Shown one piece after another: positions 1 through 4,737 of a stretch of DNA of 9,332 nt. The stretch comes from Prevotellaceae bacterium (lineage in GTDB: Bacteria > Bacteroidota > Bacteroidia > Bacteroidales > Bacteroidaceae). The notes below the pieces were generated by a model. That model saw only the letters and a list, made by a program, of their open reading frames with translations, was not told the origin of the DNA and did not search any database. Position numbers and translations under genes: made by a program. The stretch's first letter is position 1; every line of letters starts with the position of its first letter. Location of the stretch: assembly GCA_031262265.1 (NCBI GenBank), contig JAISIB010000207.1:1-9332 (forward strand), written 5' to 3'.

Positions 1-427
1 CAAAGCCAAACAGCAGTTCATTCTTTTCAGATACCTTTGCATCACAGTAGACACCGCCGTCAATGAAGAAATATTTCCAGAAATGAAAGCGAGCCAGTAC
101 AGGTAGCGTAAAAAACTTATACGTCTGTCGAATAGGATCAGAGATTCCGGGACCACGATTACTGGGATTGCTAAAATCTCCGCTCGCCCATCCGTAAGAT
201 ATACCCGTTACGATGTCCCAATGTTCATAGATAGGCTGTGTCACGTGAATGCCAATACCGGTAAAAGAAGAACTATCGAAAGAACCGGCACCCATGAGAG
301 AACTACTACTGTATTCTAAATTGCCGAACTCTATTGTCGCACTCAAAGATAAACTGCGACTCTCTTGTGCCGCCGCCTGTCCAAATACGGATAGGCAGCA
401 AAATAGAAATAATACATACTTTTTCAT
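1..427 (-). CDS. Outer-membrane beta-barrel protein (partial, C-terminus outside window)
   Basis: A minus-strand reading frame opens with ATG at 427..425 and stays open for 142 codons to the window edge, so the C-terminal part is missing. It starts MKKYVLFLFCC and has a hydrophobic signal peptide ending near GQAAAQ|E, which predicts export. The mature part is rich in alternating Ser/Gly/aromatic residues typical of a small barrel. It shares with the gene just upstream (441..1007) the layout W-D-I/V-V-x-G-x-S-Y and the block P-V-L-x-R-F-H-F-x-K-Y-x-F-x-D-G-G-x-Y, so the two are tandem paralogues. Only 13 bp separate it from the upstream stop codon, which argues for co-transcription. No good Shine-Dalgarno sequence is visible, as is usual in this phylum. 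Role inferred: integral outer-membrane protein of unknown substrate or partner. Confidence 0.85.
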   Translation of the reverse strand, partial: MKKYVLFLFCCLSVFGQAAAQESRSLSLSATIEFGNLEYSSSSLMGAGSFDSSSFTGIGIHVTQPIYEHWDIVTGISYGWASGDFSNPSNRGPGISDPIRQTYKFFTLPVLARFHFWKYFFIDGGVYCDAKVSEKNELLFGF

Positions 428-440
428 AATGGGAAGATTA

Positions 441-1007
441 TTAGAATTGATAACCGATGCCGAATTCCACAGCGAATTGTTTCAGCTTGAGATCCGTATC
501 TGCGAACCAAGATAGATAACGAACATTAGGACGAATGGAGAACAACAATCCTGTCGGAAAAGTATAGGCAACGCCGAAGCCAATGTCCGGTCCGGCGATG
601 AATTTATGCTCTCCGGATGAATTTTCCAAGTTGCTTAAATAGATTCCTCCGTCCACGAAAGCGTATTTCAAGAAATGAAACCGAACCAACACAGGTGCCG
701 TGAGTCCGGTGAGCTTGGACGATTCCACTGATAACGACTCTGACGTGCCTGTATACGCATTTCCTTTGGCACGAACGTATGATAATCCTGCCACTACGTC
801 CCAATTGCGCGCAACGGGGAGATTTGCTTGTATGCCGACGCCTACGAATGATGGATTCATCTCTACGCTGGAACCATCCTCATTGTTTGTTAGTTCCATG
901 CCGCCTATTTCCGGTGTGATGCGAATCGTAAATGAACGCTTCTCCTGTGCTGTGGCTTGCGCACACAAGAGTAAACATAAAAAAGCAGCCACTATATATT
1001 TTTTCAT
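441..1007 (-). CDS. Small outer-membrane beta-barrel protein, tandem paralogue
   Basis: The product is 188 aa. It has a signal peptide at about residues 1-20 (MKKYIVAAFLCLLL... ending A-T-A-Q before E22). The mature chain consists of amphipathic strands separated by Gly/Ser/Asn turns and ends in G-I-G-Y-Q-F. A terminal Phe in that context is the usual BAM-recognition signature of outer-membrane barrels. Its size fits an eight-stranded barrel of the OmpX/OmpA-barrel or PorT-like class, but no specific family can be fixed. It shares several blocks with the partial gene downstream (1..427), pointing to an old tandem duplication that has since diverged, especially in loop-like segments. A promoter-like element lies about 280 bp upstream, leaving a long leader. 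No enzyme motif is visible. Confidence 0.87.
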   Translation of the reverse strand: MKKYIVAAFLCLLLCAQATAQEKRSFTIRITPEIGGMELTNNEDGSSVEMNPSFVGVGIQANLPVARNWDVVAGLSYVRAKGNAYTGTSESLSVESSKLTGLTAPVLVRFHFLKYAFVDGGIYLSNLENSSGEHKFIAGPDIGFGVAYTFPTGLLFSIRPNVRYLSWFADTDLKLKQFAVEFGIGYQF

Positions 1008-1044
1008 TGGGTAAAATGGTTAAAAATTGATTTAATGTTGTCTA

Positions 1045-1219
1045 TTATTGCTTTGCGAATGCATATTCATACTCTCTTCCCGTCTGGTAGTAGTATGTAG
1101 AGCACGTAATTACCTGATGGTAGCGTATTTGTAGATAAGGCTTGATACTTTTATAAGGTATAGGTTATAGTAGCTCCAATAGCCATTGGAACTACTACCT
1201 CAGGTAAACCTGTTTTTCC
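1045..1219 (-). pseudogene. Possible decayed C-terminal coding remnant in the leader region
   Basis: Read on the minus strand from 1219, one frame gives a protein-like stretch containing L-P-E-V-V-V-P-M-A-I-G-A-T. It hits a TAA stop at 1153..1151, then continues in the same frame with LPSGNYVLYILLPDGK. A one-base shift near 1075 lets it end with EYEYAFAKQ and a TAA at 1047..1045. The pattern 'L-P-S-G-x-Y-V-L-x-I-x-x-P-D-G-K' resembles the final strands of small Ig-like secreted Bacteroidales proteins (DUF3244-like or sorting-domain-like). No start, signal peptide or longer frame exists upstream. The same bases also form strong helices, so RNA structure is a competing explanation, and the protein-likeness could be chance. 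Confidence 0.28.
1111..1206 (-). promoter_or_regulatory. Structured 5' leader RNA candidate upstream of the barrel-gene pair
   Basis: In the minus-strand transcript, bases 1206..1195 (UACCUGAGGUAG) can pair with 1123..1111 (CUACCAUCAGGUA), giving 12 pairs with one bulged A. Enclosed directly beside this closing stem is a hairpin with 13-base arms (1197..1185 and 1180..1168, one G-U pair) and the 4-nt loop GGCU. Its last three pairs compete with the closing stem. A second small hairpin lies around 1162..1146 (AUACCUU / AAGUAU with a bulge). The layout resembles a three-way junction between the promoter at about 1288..1317 and the ATG at 1007. The element GGUAGUAGU (1199..1191) can alternatively pair perfectly with ACUACUACC (1094..1086), so two exclusive folds exist. 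No known riboswitch class is recognised. Confidence 0.4.
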
Positions 1220-1287
1220 CTAATAGAGCGAGTGAGTGCATAGTTGTTGTTTAATGAATTCGTTATTATGTCGTACAAATGATGTCG

Positions 1288-1317
1288 CAAATATATGTAT
1301 TGTTTTTTAATAGTCAA
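1288..1317 (-). promoter_or_regulatory. Bacteroidales-type promoter for the outer-membrane barrel pair
   Basis: On the minus strand, TATATTTG at 1295..1288 matches the TAnnTTTG -7 consensus of Bacteroides primary-sigma promoters exactly. An upstream GTTGAC-like -33 element lies at about 1318..1313, with TTGA at 1317..1314 and an 18-nt spacer. The surroundings are very AT-rich. The start of transcription should fall near 1280, giving a leader of roughly 270 nt before the ATG at 1007. The assignment rests on consensus matching only. Confidence 0.6.
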
Positions 1318-1485
1318 CTTTTTATGAATAAAATTTATTGATAGTGGTTAAATGTTTGTTTTTATGCTGCTTTTATACTACTGAGATAGGAAGAAAATTA
1401 GAATAACAAACGAGTAAGGAGTAAATTTATTATATATATTGTTCTTTCGTACCGGCTTCTTTCGACAAGCTATTGGGATGTTTTC

Positions 1486-1569
1486 ACGAGTGGCTTTGTT
1501 GTGCGAATAACTTACTCGCTTATTTAAACAAGCGAGTTAGTTATTTCAACAAGCGGCTTTGTTATTTTG
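1486..1569. repeat. Cluster of four about 18-bp units at 21-bp spacing, one inverted, forming a 16-bp stem-loop
   Basis: Units begin near 1486, 1507, 1528 and 1549, an even 21-bp step. Units one, three and four read ACGAGTGGCTTTGTTGT, ACAAGCGAGTTAGTTAT and ACAAGCGGCTTTGTTAT. Unit two is an inverted copy of the third. Units two and three form an inverted repeat with 16-base arms (1506..1521 and 1530..1545, one mismatch) around the 8-base loop 1522..1529. It lies 64 bp past the toxin stop codon on the minus strand. It could therefore stop or protect the toxin-antitoxin transcript, although no clean U-run follows the stem. It is not a CRISPR array: there are too few units, the repeat is imperfect, and there are no unique spacers of regular length. 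Confidence 0.6.
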
Positions 1570-1608
1570 ATGAGCTACCGTGAAATTTAGAGAAGGAGAA
1601 GGCTCGGT

Positions 1609-1887
1609 CTACTTATCTTCGTAATGTCCGTATGTGCCTATAACGGTGACCGTTATTAGATGGTCATTAATTATATAACGTAACCGATGTTTGTCTGTCA
1701 GACGACGCGACCACGTACCCATCTTATTGCCGCTTAACATTTTTGGTTTCCCGGTACCGCTACGCGGATGCTGTCGCAATTCGGTAAGTAGATTGTCCAG
1801 TTTTTCGAGGGTCTTTTTATCTCCTGATTTACGTAATCGTTCTATATCTGTATATGCGTTTTTTGTAAAAACAAGTTTATATGTCAT
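1609..1887 (-). CDS. Txe/YoeB-family toxin (putative mRNA endoribonuclease)
   Basis: The product is 92 aa, the usual size for the RelE/YoeB fold. Family toxins bind the ribosome A site and cut mRNA. Visible family features are the G-T-G-K-P block (residues 44-48), W-S-R-R-L-T (59-64), D-K-H-R-L-R-Y (65-71) and a C-terminal Y-G-H-Y (86-89). These supply the equivalents of YoeB Arg65 (R68), His83 (H88) and Tyr84 (Y89). The position matching YoeB Glu46, normally K-P-E, reads K-P-K, so K49 replaces the general base. The C-terminus carries an E-D-K extension past the Tyr that is normally terminal. The ATG overlaps the antitoxin stop (ATGA, 1884..1887), the standard translational coupling of such pairs. 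The fold is secure by motif. Activity is uncertain because of the Lys substitution. Confidence 0.88.
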   Translation of the reverse strand: MTYKLVFTKNAYTDIERLRKSGDKKTLEKLDNLLTELRQHPRSGTGKPKMLSGNKMGTWSRRLTDKHRLRYIINDHLITVTVIGTYGHYEDK

Positions 1888-2285
1888 AGCCCGAGCAACT
1901 TCTTTTGATTTTCGGGGGTTACTTCAACATAATCGCCTCGCTGCATTTCTTTTTCAGCTACTTTATCTTGTTTTTTTATTTCCTCGACATTTCGTGTGTC
2001 GGCATAAAAATAATCACCGTCTTCTATAATGTCAAACGGATTGCAGCGGTACTCTTCCGGTATAGCCCTGTAATGACGAAGCCATTGTCTAAATTCTGTA
2101 GGAGACATCTTTTGCTTCGCTTCCGATTCAATCTTGTCATATGAAGTTCTTTTTACGGCTGCCAGAGGCATTAATTTGATACGATATTTTGTGCCGCGAC
2201 GTATAAGGACGTCTGTGCCTTCAATGGCCTTATCCATATAGAGAAGTGGATTGGCTGAAAATTCTTTACTACTGACCACTAACAT
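1884..2285 (-). CDS. Phd/YefM-like antitoxin (long form) of a type II toxin-antitoxin pair
   Basis: The product is 133 aa when started at ATG 2285. An upstream ATG at 2321 is possible, but its first 12 codons read straight through the Shine-Dalgarno sequence GGAGG (2297..2293, 7 nt before ATG 2285), so the shorter form is preferred. The start MLVVSSKEFSANPLLYMDKA matches the N-terminal beta-alpha unit of Phd/YefM proteins, which bind operator DNA. V-L-I-R-R-G (26-31) with Y-R-I-K-L-M-P follows. The middle and C-terminal part (about 45-133; E-D-G-D-Y-F-Y-A-D at 88-96 and T-P-E-N-Q-K-K-L-L near the end) is longer than in the classic 83-90 aa YefM and should contain the toxin-neutralising segment. 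Such antitoxins usually repress their own operon, alone and more strongly with toxin. Confidence 0.85.
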   Translation of the reverse strand: MLVVSSKEFSANPLLYMDKAIEGTDVLIRRGTKYRIKLMPLAAVKRTSYDKIESEAKQKMSPTEFRQWLRHYRAIPEEYRCNPFDIIEDGDYFYADTRNVEEIKKQDKVAEKEMQRGDYVEVTPENQKKLLGL

Positions 2286-2292
2286 AATATAT

Positions 2293-2297
2293 CCTCC
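2293..2297 (-). promoter_or_regulatory. Shine-Dalgarno site deciding the antitoxin start
   Basis: GGAGG on the minus strand stands 7 nt before ATG 2285. It is one of few strong sites in the window and supports the shorter antitoxin start over the ATG at 2321. Confidence 0.8.
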
Positions 2298-2318
2298 GAA
2301 AAAATGAATTATTAGCGG

Positions 2319-2326
2319 CAAAGGTA
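2319..2326 (-). promoter_or_regulatory. Candidate -7 box of the toxin-antitoxin promoter
   Basis: TACCTTTG on the minus strand fits TAnnTTTG. Transcription would begin near 2312, giving a short leader with the GGAGG site before ATG 2285. No convincing TTTG -33 element is seen at the expected distance; that area lies inside the terminator stem of the upstream operon. Only the -7 half is supported. Confidence 0.4.
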
Positions 2327-2330
2327 TAAA

Positions 2331-2365
2331 TTTAGGCCGTGATCACCTCGCAATCACGGCCTAAA
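2331..2365 (-). terminator. Intrinsic-terminator-like hairpin ending the sigma-factor operon
   Basis: There is a perfect inverted repeat with 13-base arms (TTTAGGCCGTGAT at 2331..2343 and ATCACGGCCTAAA at 2353..2365) around a 9-base loop. In the minus-strand transcript the GC-rich stem is preceded by A/U-rich sequence and its 3' arm ends in AAAUUUAUA. This is terminator-like although the U-run is short. It lies 35 bp past the stop of the barrel gene at 2401. A smaller CGTTC/GAACG repeat with a 3-base loop sits at 2388..2400, directly after that stop. The large repeat is also just upstream of the toxin-antitoxin -7 box, so an operator role is possible. Confidence 0.7.
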
Positions 2366-2400
2366 ATAAAAAGAGTGAGATATATTTCGTTCGTAGAACG

Positions 2401-3198
2401 TTACCAGAACCACTGGATGCCTATCGAAAGCGGATAGGTGCGCGGCCCGCGATTTTCTTTGAAGGCGTCGAGCATGGCGTAGCGGGCGTAGAATCCAATA
2501 TCATTCATGCCGATTTTTGCTACGAGGTTTGCTCCGAAAGGATAGACGTCTCCTTTGTTCGTCGTCGTCTGGTCTGCTCCCCATACGATATTGCTTCGTC
2601 GCCAGAAGCGATACTCCGCCTCTACGCCGGCACTGAGGAAAAATGTCTCCCGATTGGCGCGAAATTGCGTTTCCAGTGCGATAGGCAATCGCCAATGGTA
2701 GTAGCGTACGCGACCATAGCTGCCGTCGGAGCTATCCAAGCGGTAACGGGTGTAACCGAAGCCAAGTCCGTAGGTAACCCCGAAGTGTGATGTGAACGGG
2801 AAGCTTCCGTTGAACAGATTCAACCCCCATTCGATGGATTTGGCAGGTTCTAAATTTACGTCGTCCGAACTTCCGAGACCGGTAGTACCCAGATAAAGTC
2901 CTGCGGTATGGGCATTGTAACGAAATGTACGTCGTTTGGCGTCGCGTTCCCGTTTCTGGAAGGGCAAACTGACGGTGAACCGTTGTTCAAGACTTTGCCC
3001 GTTGAGATAGACGCCTTCGAACACTTGTTCGTTTCTGACCATATCGCCGTTGGCGTCCCGCTGGTAAATCTTTACGCGTATGCGGTCGCTATTTTCGGTA
3101 ATAATCACTTGACGATCGTTAACGGTTAGCGTATCGGTCGTCGTTTGTGCGGAAAGTACCGCCGGTAGCCAGAAAAGGAGGAATAAATACTTTTTCAT
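2401..3198 (-). CDS. Outer-membrane beta-barrel protein, last gene of the sigma-factor operon
   Basis: The product is 265 aa. A signal peptide spans about residues 1-17 (MKKYLFLLFWLPAVLSAQ). A periplasmic or plug-like N-terminal segment (about 18-90) is Asp/Arg/Thr-rich and contains V-I-I-T-E-N-S-D-R-I-R-V-K-I-Y. A barrel-like part (about 95-265) has repeated aromatic-Gly strands such as Y-G-L-G-F-G-Y-T-R-Y and ends in S-I-G-I-Q-W-F-W, a C-terminal aromatic as in outer-membrane barrels. The gene follows the DUF6108-like gene by 25 bp and precedes a terminator, so it is probably the last gene of the sigma / anti-sigma-like / DUF operon. It may be a target or a sensor partner of that system; this is inferred from position only. 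It shows no clear kinship with the barrels at 1..1007 beyond the MKKY start. Confidence 0.82.
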   Translation of the reverse strand: MKKYLFLLFWLPAVLSAQTTTDTLTVNDRQVIITENSDRIRVKIYQRDANGDMVRNEQVFEGVYLNGQSLEQRFTVSLPFQKRERDAKRRTFRYNAHTAGLYLGTTGLGSSDDVNLEPAKSIEWGLNLFNGSFPFTSHFGVTYGLGFGYTRYRLDSSDGSYGRVRYYHWRLPIALETQFRANRETFFLSAGVEAEYRFWRRSNIVWGADQTTTNKGDVYPFGANLVAKIGMNDIGFYARYAMLDAFKENRGPRTYPLSIGIQWFW

Positions 3199-3223
3199 AA
3201 TTGTTTTATTTGAGTGTAATAAA

Positions 3224-3670
3224 TTATTCTTTGGTAAACAGAAGAGAGATTAAGTCGGTCACATCCAGCTCTCCGACGATATAAATCAACGTGGCGCCGC
3301 CTTTTTTCGTGCGTTTGAACAGGATGAAGCGGTTCGCACCGGACGCGTCCGGCGGGAGTTGGTAATATCCCGACAGGAGTTCGCCGTCTGCCAAGTTTTC
3401 TTTGACGATTTTGGCTTGTTTCTTGTCGCTTTCCAACGCGCGATAGATGGCGGGCAGGGCTTCGTCGGTATCGCGCAAGGTCAGACTTTTGTAGGTCTTC
3501 ATTTCGTAGGCGTCCAGTACGGCGTCCGATAGCGAAACCATCGTCGCGCCTTTTCGCTTGCCGTATTGTTCGAAGATGCGGGTCGTTTGCAAATTTTCTT
3601 GTGCCGATAGACTTGCTACGTTCAAAAGCAGCAGGCCGGCGAATGCAAGGAGTAGGATTCTTTTATTCAT
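3224..3670 (-). CDS. Secreted DUF6108/DUF4252-like protein of unknown function
   Basis: The product is 148 aa with a clear signal peptide (about 1-23, MNKRILLLAFAGLLLLNVAS..SAQ). The mature part has I-F-E-Q-Y-G-K-R-K-G-A-T-M-V-S-L-S, then K-S-L-T-L, and a final beta strand plus helix, L-I-Y-I-V-G-E-L-D-V-T-D-L. This matches my recollection of DUF6108 proteins that sit beside ECF sigma genes in Bacteroidales, and the end also resembles DUF4252. The exact family is not certain. There is no lipoprotein Cys and no catalytic motif, so a periplasmic soluble protein is likely. It starts 12 bp after the anti-sigma-like gene and lies 25 bp before the barrel gene, placing it inside the operon. A ligand-binding or signal-relay role is only a guess. 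Confidence 0.75.
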   Translation of the reverse strand: MNKRILLLAFAGLLLLNVASLSAQENLQTTRIFEQYGKRKGATMVSLSDAVLDAYEMKTYKSLTLRDTDEALPAIYRALESDKKQAKIVKENLADGELLSGYYQLPPDASGANRFILFKRTKKGGATLIYIVGELDVTDLISLLFTKE

Positions 3671-3682
3671 GATTCGTTGGGA

Positions 3683-4111
3683 TTATTCGGTAAACAATTC
3701 GTTAAATATATCTTCTTGCGAAAAGCTGACGTCTTGGAAAGCCAATTGCGCCTGTTGCCGCACGAGCGTCTCCTGTGTGTAGCATACGCCGTCAATCCAT
3801 ACGCTGTCCGATGCGGGTCGATGGCTTTCGTAGATGGCTATGCCGCCTGCCATACCTAATAGTAGCGTGACGCTTGCTGCCAGCTGCCAAGTATATTTTC
3901 GTACGAACGCACGCAAGGATACGCGGCGCGGCGTAGTATCTGTGCTTCGTAGGTGATTTTCGCGCTCTACGTCGATGTAATTGAACAGCGGTCGGTAGAT
4001 TTCCAACTCCGGAGCGACATTCGCTTGGCGGAAGTAGCGGCGGAGGGTGGCTTCTTCTTGCCCGTCGGTCGTTCCTTCAAAGTAGCGTTCGAGTAAATCT
4101 TCTATTTTCAT
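3683..4111 (-). CDS. Small single-pass membrane protein, putative anti-sigma factor
   Basis: The product is 142 aa from ATG 4111, chosen because it overlaps the sigma-factor stop as ATGA (4108..4111) and gives the family-like start MKIEDLLERYFEG. A longer frame from 4153 would begin deep inside the sigma gene. Layout: an acidic helical cytoplasmic part (1-70; L-L-E-R-Y-F-E-G then E-E-A-T-L-R-R-Y-F and P-L-F-N-Y-I), a basic stretch before the membrane, one transmembrane helix (about 75-94, QLAASVTLLLGMAGGIAIY), and a 45-residue outer tail with W-I-D-G-V-C-Y and D-V-S-F-S-Q-E-D-I-F-N-E-L-F. This is the arrangement of membrane anti-sigma factors, with the N-terminus holding the sigma factor. It lacks a FecR domain and a recognised zinc (ZAS) motif. 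Function is inferred from topology and coupling. Confidence 0.75.
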   Translation of the reverse strand: MKIEDLLERYFEGTTDGQEEATLRRYFRQANVAPELEIYRPLFNYIDVERENHLRSTDTTPRRVSLRAFVRKYTWQLAASVTLLLGMAGGIAIYESHRPASDSVWIDGVCYTQETLVRQQAQLAFQDVSFSQEDIFNELFTE

Positions 4112-4626
4112 ACCTCTTGAATTTTTCTTCGTTGTATCATCGTTAAATAACATTCTCTGACGCGCTTACGGGCACGTGCCAGATTCATGCGGATGGCTTC
4201 GGGGCGGCAACCGGTAATCTCGGCGATGTATTCGGTCTCGTATCCTTCCACGTCTTTCATTCGCAAAATCACTTGTTGAAGCGGGGGCAGGCTGTCAATG
4301 ATGTGGCGTATGAGTGTCATCTCGTCTTTGGTTTGCAGTTCCTGCTCGGGCGTCGCTTGCCGGTTGTCGGATCCGTTCAGCAGGTCGATTGTCGTGGTCG
4401 GCCGCTTGCGTCTCCATCCGTCCATACACAGGTTGTGTGCCATTGTCACGGCGAATGCTTCAATGTTGCGACAGTCATCCAGTTCGCTTCGTCTATCCCA
4501 TAGCCGTAACATGGTTTCCTGTACCACGTCTTCGGCGTCTTCCGAGTTTTGCATCAAACGAAATGCGTAGTCGGCAAGTTTCTTTCGTAACGGCAGTACG
4601 TGTATTTTGAATTGCATCAGTTCCAT
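4108..4626 (-). CDS. ECF-type RNA polymerase sigma-70 family sigma factor
   Basis: The product is 172 aa, standard for an extracytoplasmic-function sigma factor, which directs RNA polymerase to a small regulon after release from its anti-sigma. Region 2 is at about 10-75, with the core-binding helix E-D-V-V-Q-E-T-M-L-R-L-W at 32-43 and N-L-C-M-D at 65-69. A variable linker follows (about 76-104). Region 4 is at about 105-158, with L-P-P-L-Q-Q-V-I-L-R-M and the helix-turn-helix E-T-E-Y-I-A-E-I-T-G-C...A-I-R-M-N-L-A-R-A-R-K-R-V that reads the -35 element. The start MELMQFKIHVLPLR agrees with the start of related Bacteroidales ECF proteins. It is translationally coupled to the next gene. A motif resembling an ECF promoter lies just upstream, so self-activation is plausible. 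Confidence 0.92.
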   Translation of the reverse strand: MELMQFKIHVLPLRKKLADYAFRLMQNSEDAEDVVQETMLRLWDRRSELDDCRNIEAFAVTMAHNLCMDGWRRKRPTTTIDLLNGSDNRQATPEQELQTKDEMTLIRHIIDSLPPLQQVILRMKDVEGYETEYIAEITGCRPEAIRMNLARARKRVRECYLTMIQRRKIQEV

Positions 4627-4647
4627 TTATATGATTTCTATACAGAA

Positions 4648-4672
4648 GACGCACGAAGGGAAGAAACGTAAC
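4648..4672 (-). promoter_or_regulatory. Tentative ECF-type promoter of the sigma operon
   Basis: The minus strand carries GTTAC (4672..4668), a 16-nt spacer, then CGTC (4651..4648). That is the spacing of classical ECF promoters (AAC, 16 nt, CGTC), though the -35 half is not the canonical GGAAC. No TAnnTTTG box is present in 4627..4737. Just upstream lies the palindrome AAAAAACGTTTTTT (4676..4689), which may be an additional site or simply bent DNA. Confidence 0.25.
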
Positions 4673-4675
4673 ACG

Positions 4676-4689
4676 AAAAAACGTTTTTT
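4676..4689. repeat. A-tract/T-tract palindrome between the oxidoreductase and the sigma operon
   Basis: A perfect 14-bp palindrome, six A, CG, six T, sits 50 bp upstream of the sigma start and about 50 bp after the Gfo/Idh/MocA stop. It could be a protein-binding site, an UP-like curved element, or a weak AU hairpin ending the upstream transcript. No other terminator is seen in this 111-bp gap. Confidence 0.35.
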
Positions 4690-4737
4690 TCGATATAAAA
4701 AATCACTCGGGCGAAAAATGCTATCCGCATACGGCAT

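Noticed and set aside
604..804. Minus-strand 66-codon ORF inside the barrel gene
   Set aside because: It lies in another frame of a well-supported gene, and its composition is Arg-rich and out-of-frame-like.
1201..1217. Plus-strand terminator CAGG-TAAA-CCTG followed by T5
   Set aside because: The stem has only four pairs, and no plus-strand gene precedes it.
1486..1569. CRISPR array
   Set aside because: Four imperfect units of about 18 bp, one inverted, with almost no spacer and no cas gene.
1008..1608. tRNA, small RNA of a known class or insertion sequence in the gap
   Set aside because: No cloverleaf, no transposase fragment, no terminal inverted repeats with target duplication were seen; only the repeat cluster, promoter and leader structures are supported.
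1691..2144. Plus-strand ORFs opposite the toxin-antitoxin genes
   Set aside because: They are Phe/Leu-rich complements of Lys-rich genes and carry no motif; the opposite strand has the family signatures.
2286..2321. Longer antitoxin start at ATG 2321
   Set aside because: The extra codons run through the GGAGG ribosome site and the start lies inside the candidate -7 box; ATG 2285 gives the family-typical N-terminus.
4112..4153. Longer anti-sigma start at ATG 4153
   Set aside because: It would overlap the sigma gene by 46 bp. ATG 4111 gives an ATGA coupling and a family-like start.
4273..4610. Plus-strand ORFs opposite the sigma gene
   Set aside because: Antisense shadows with Cys/Ser/Arg-rich products and no recognisable motif; the sigma factor on the other strand is certain.
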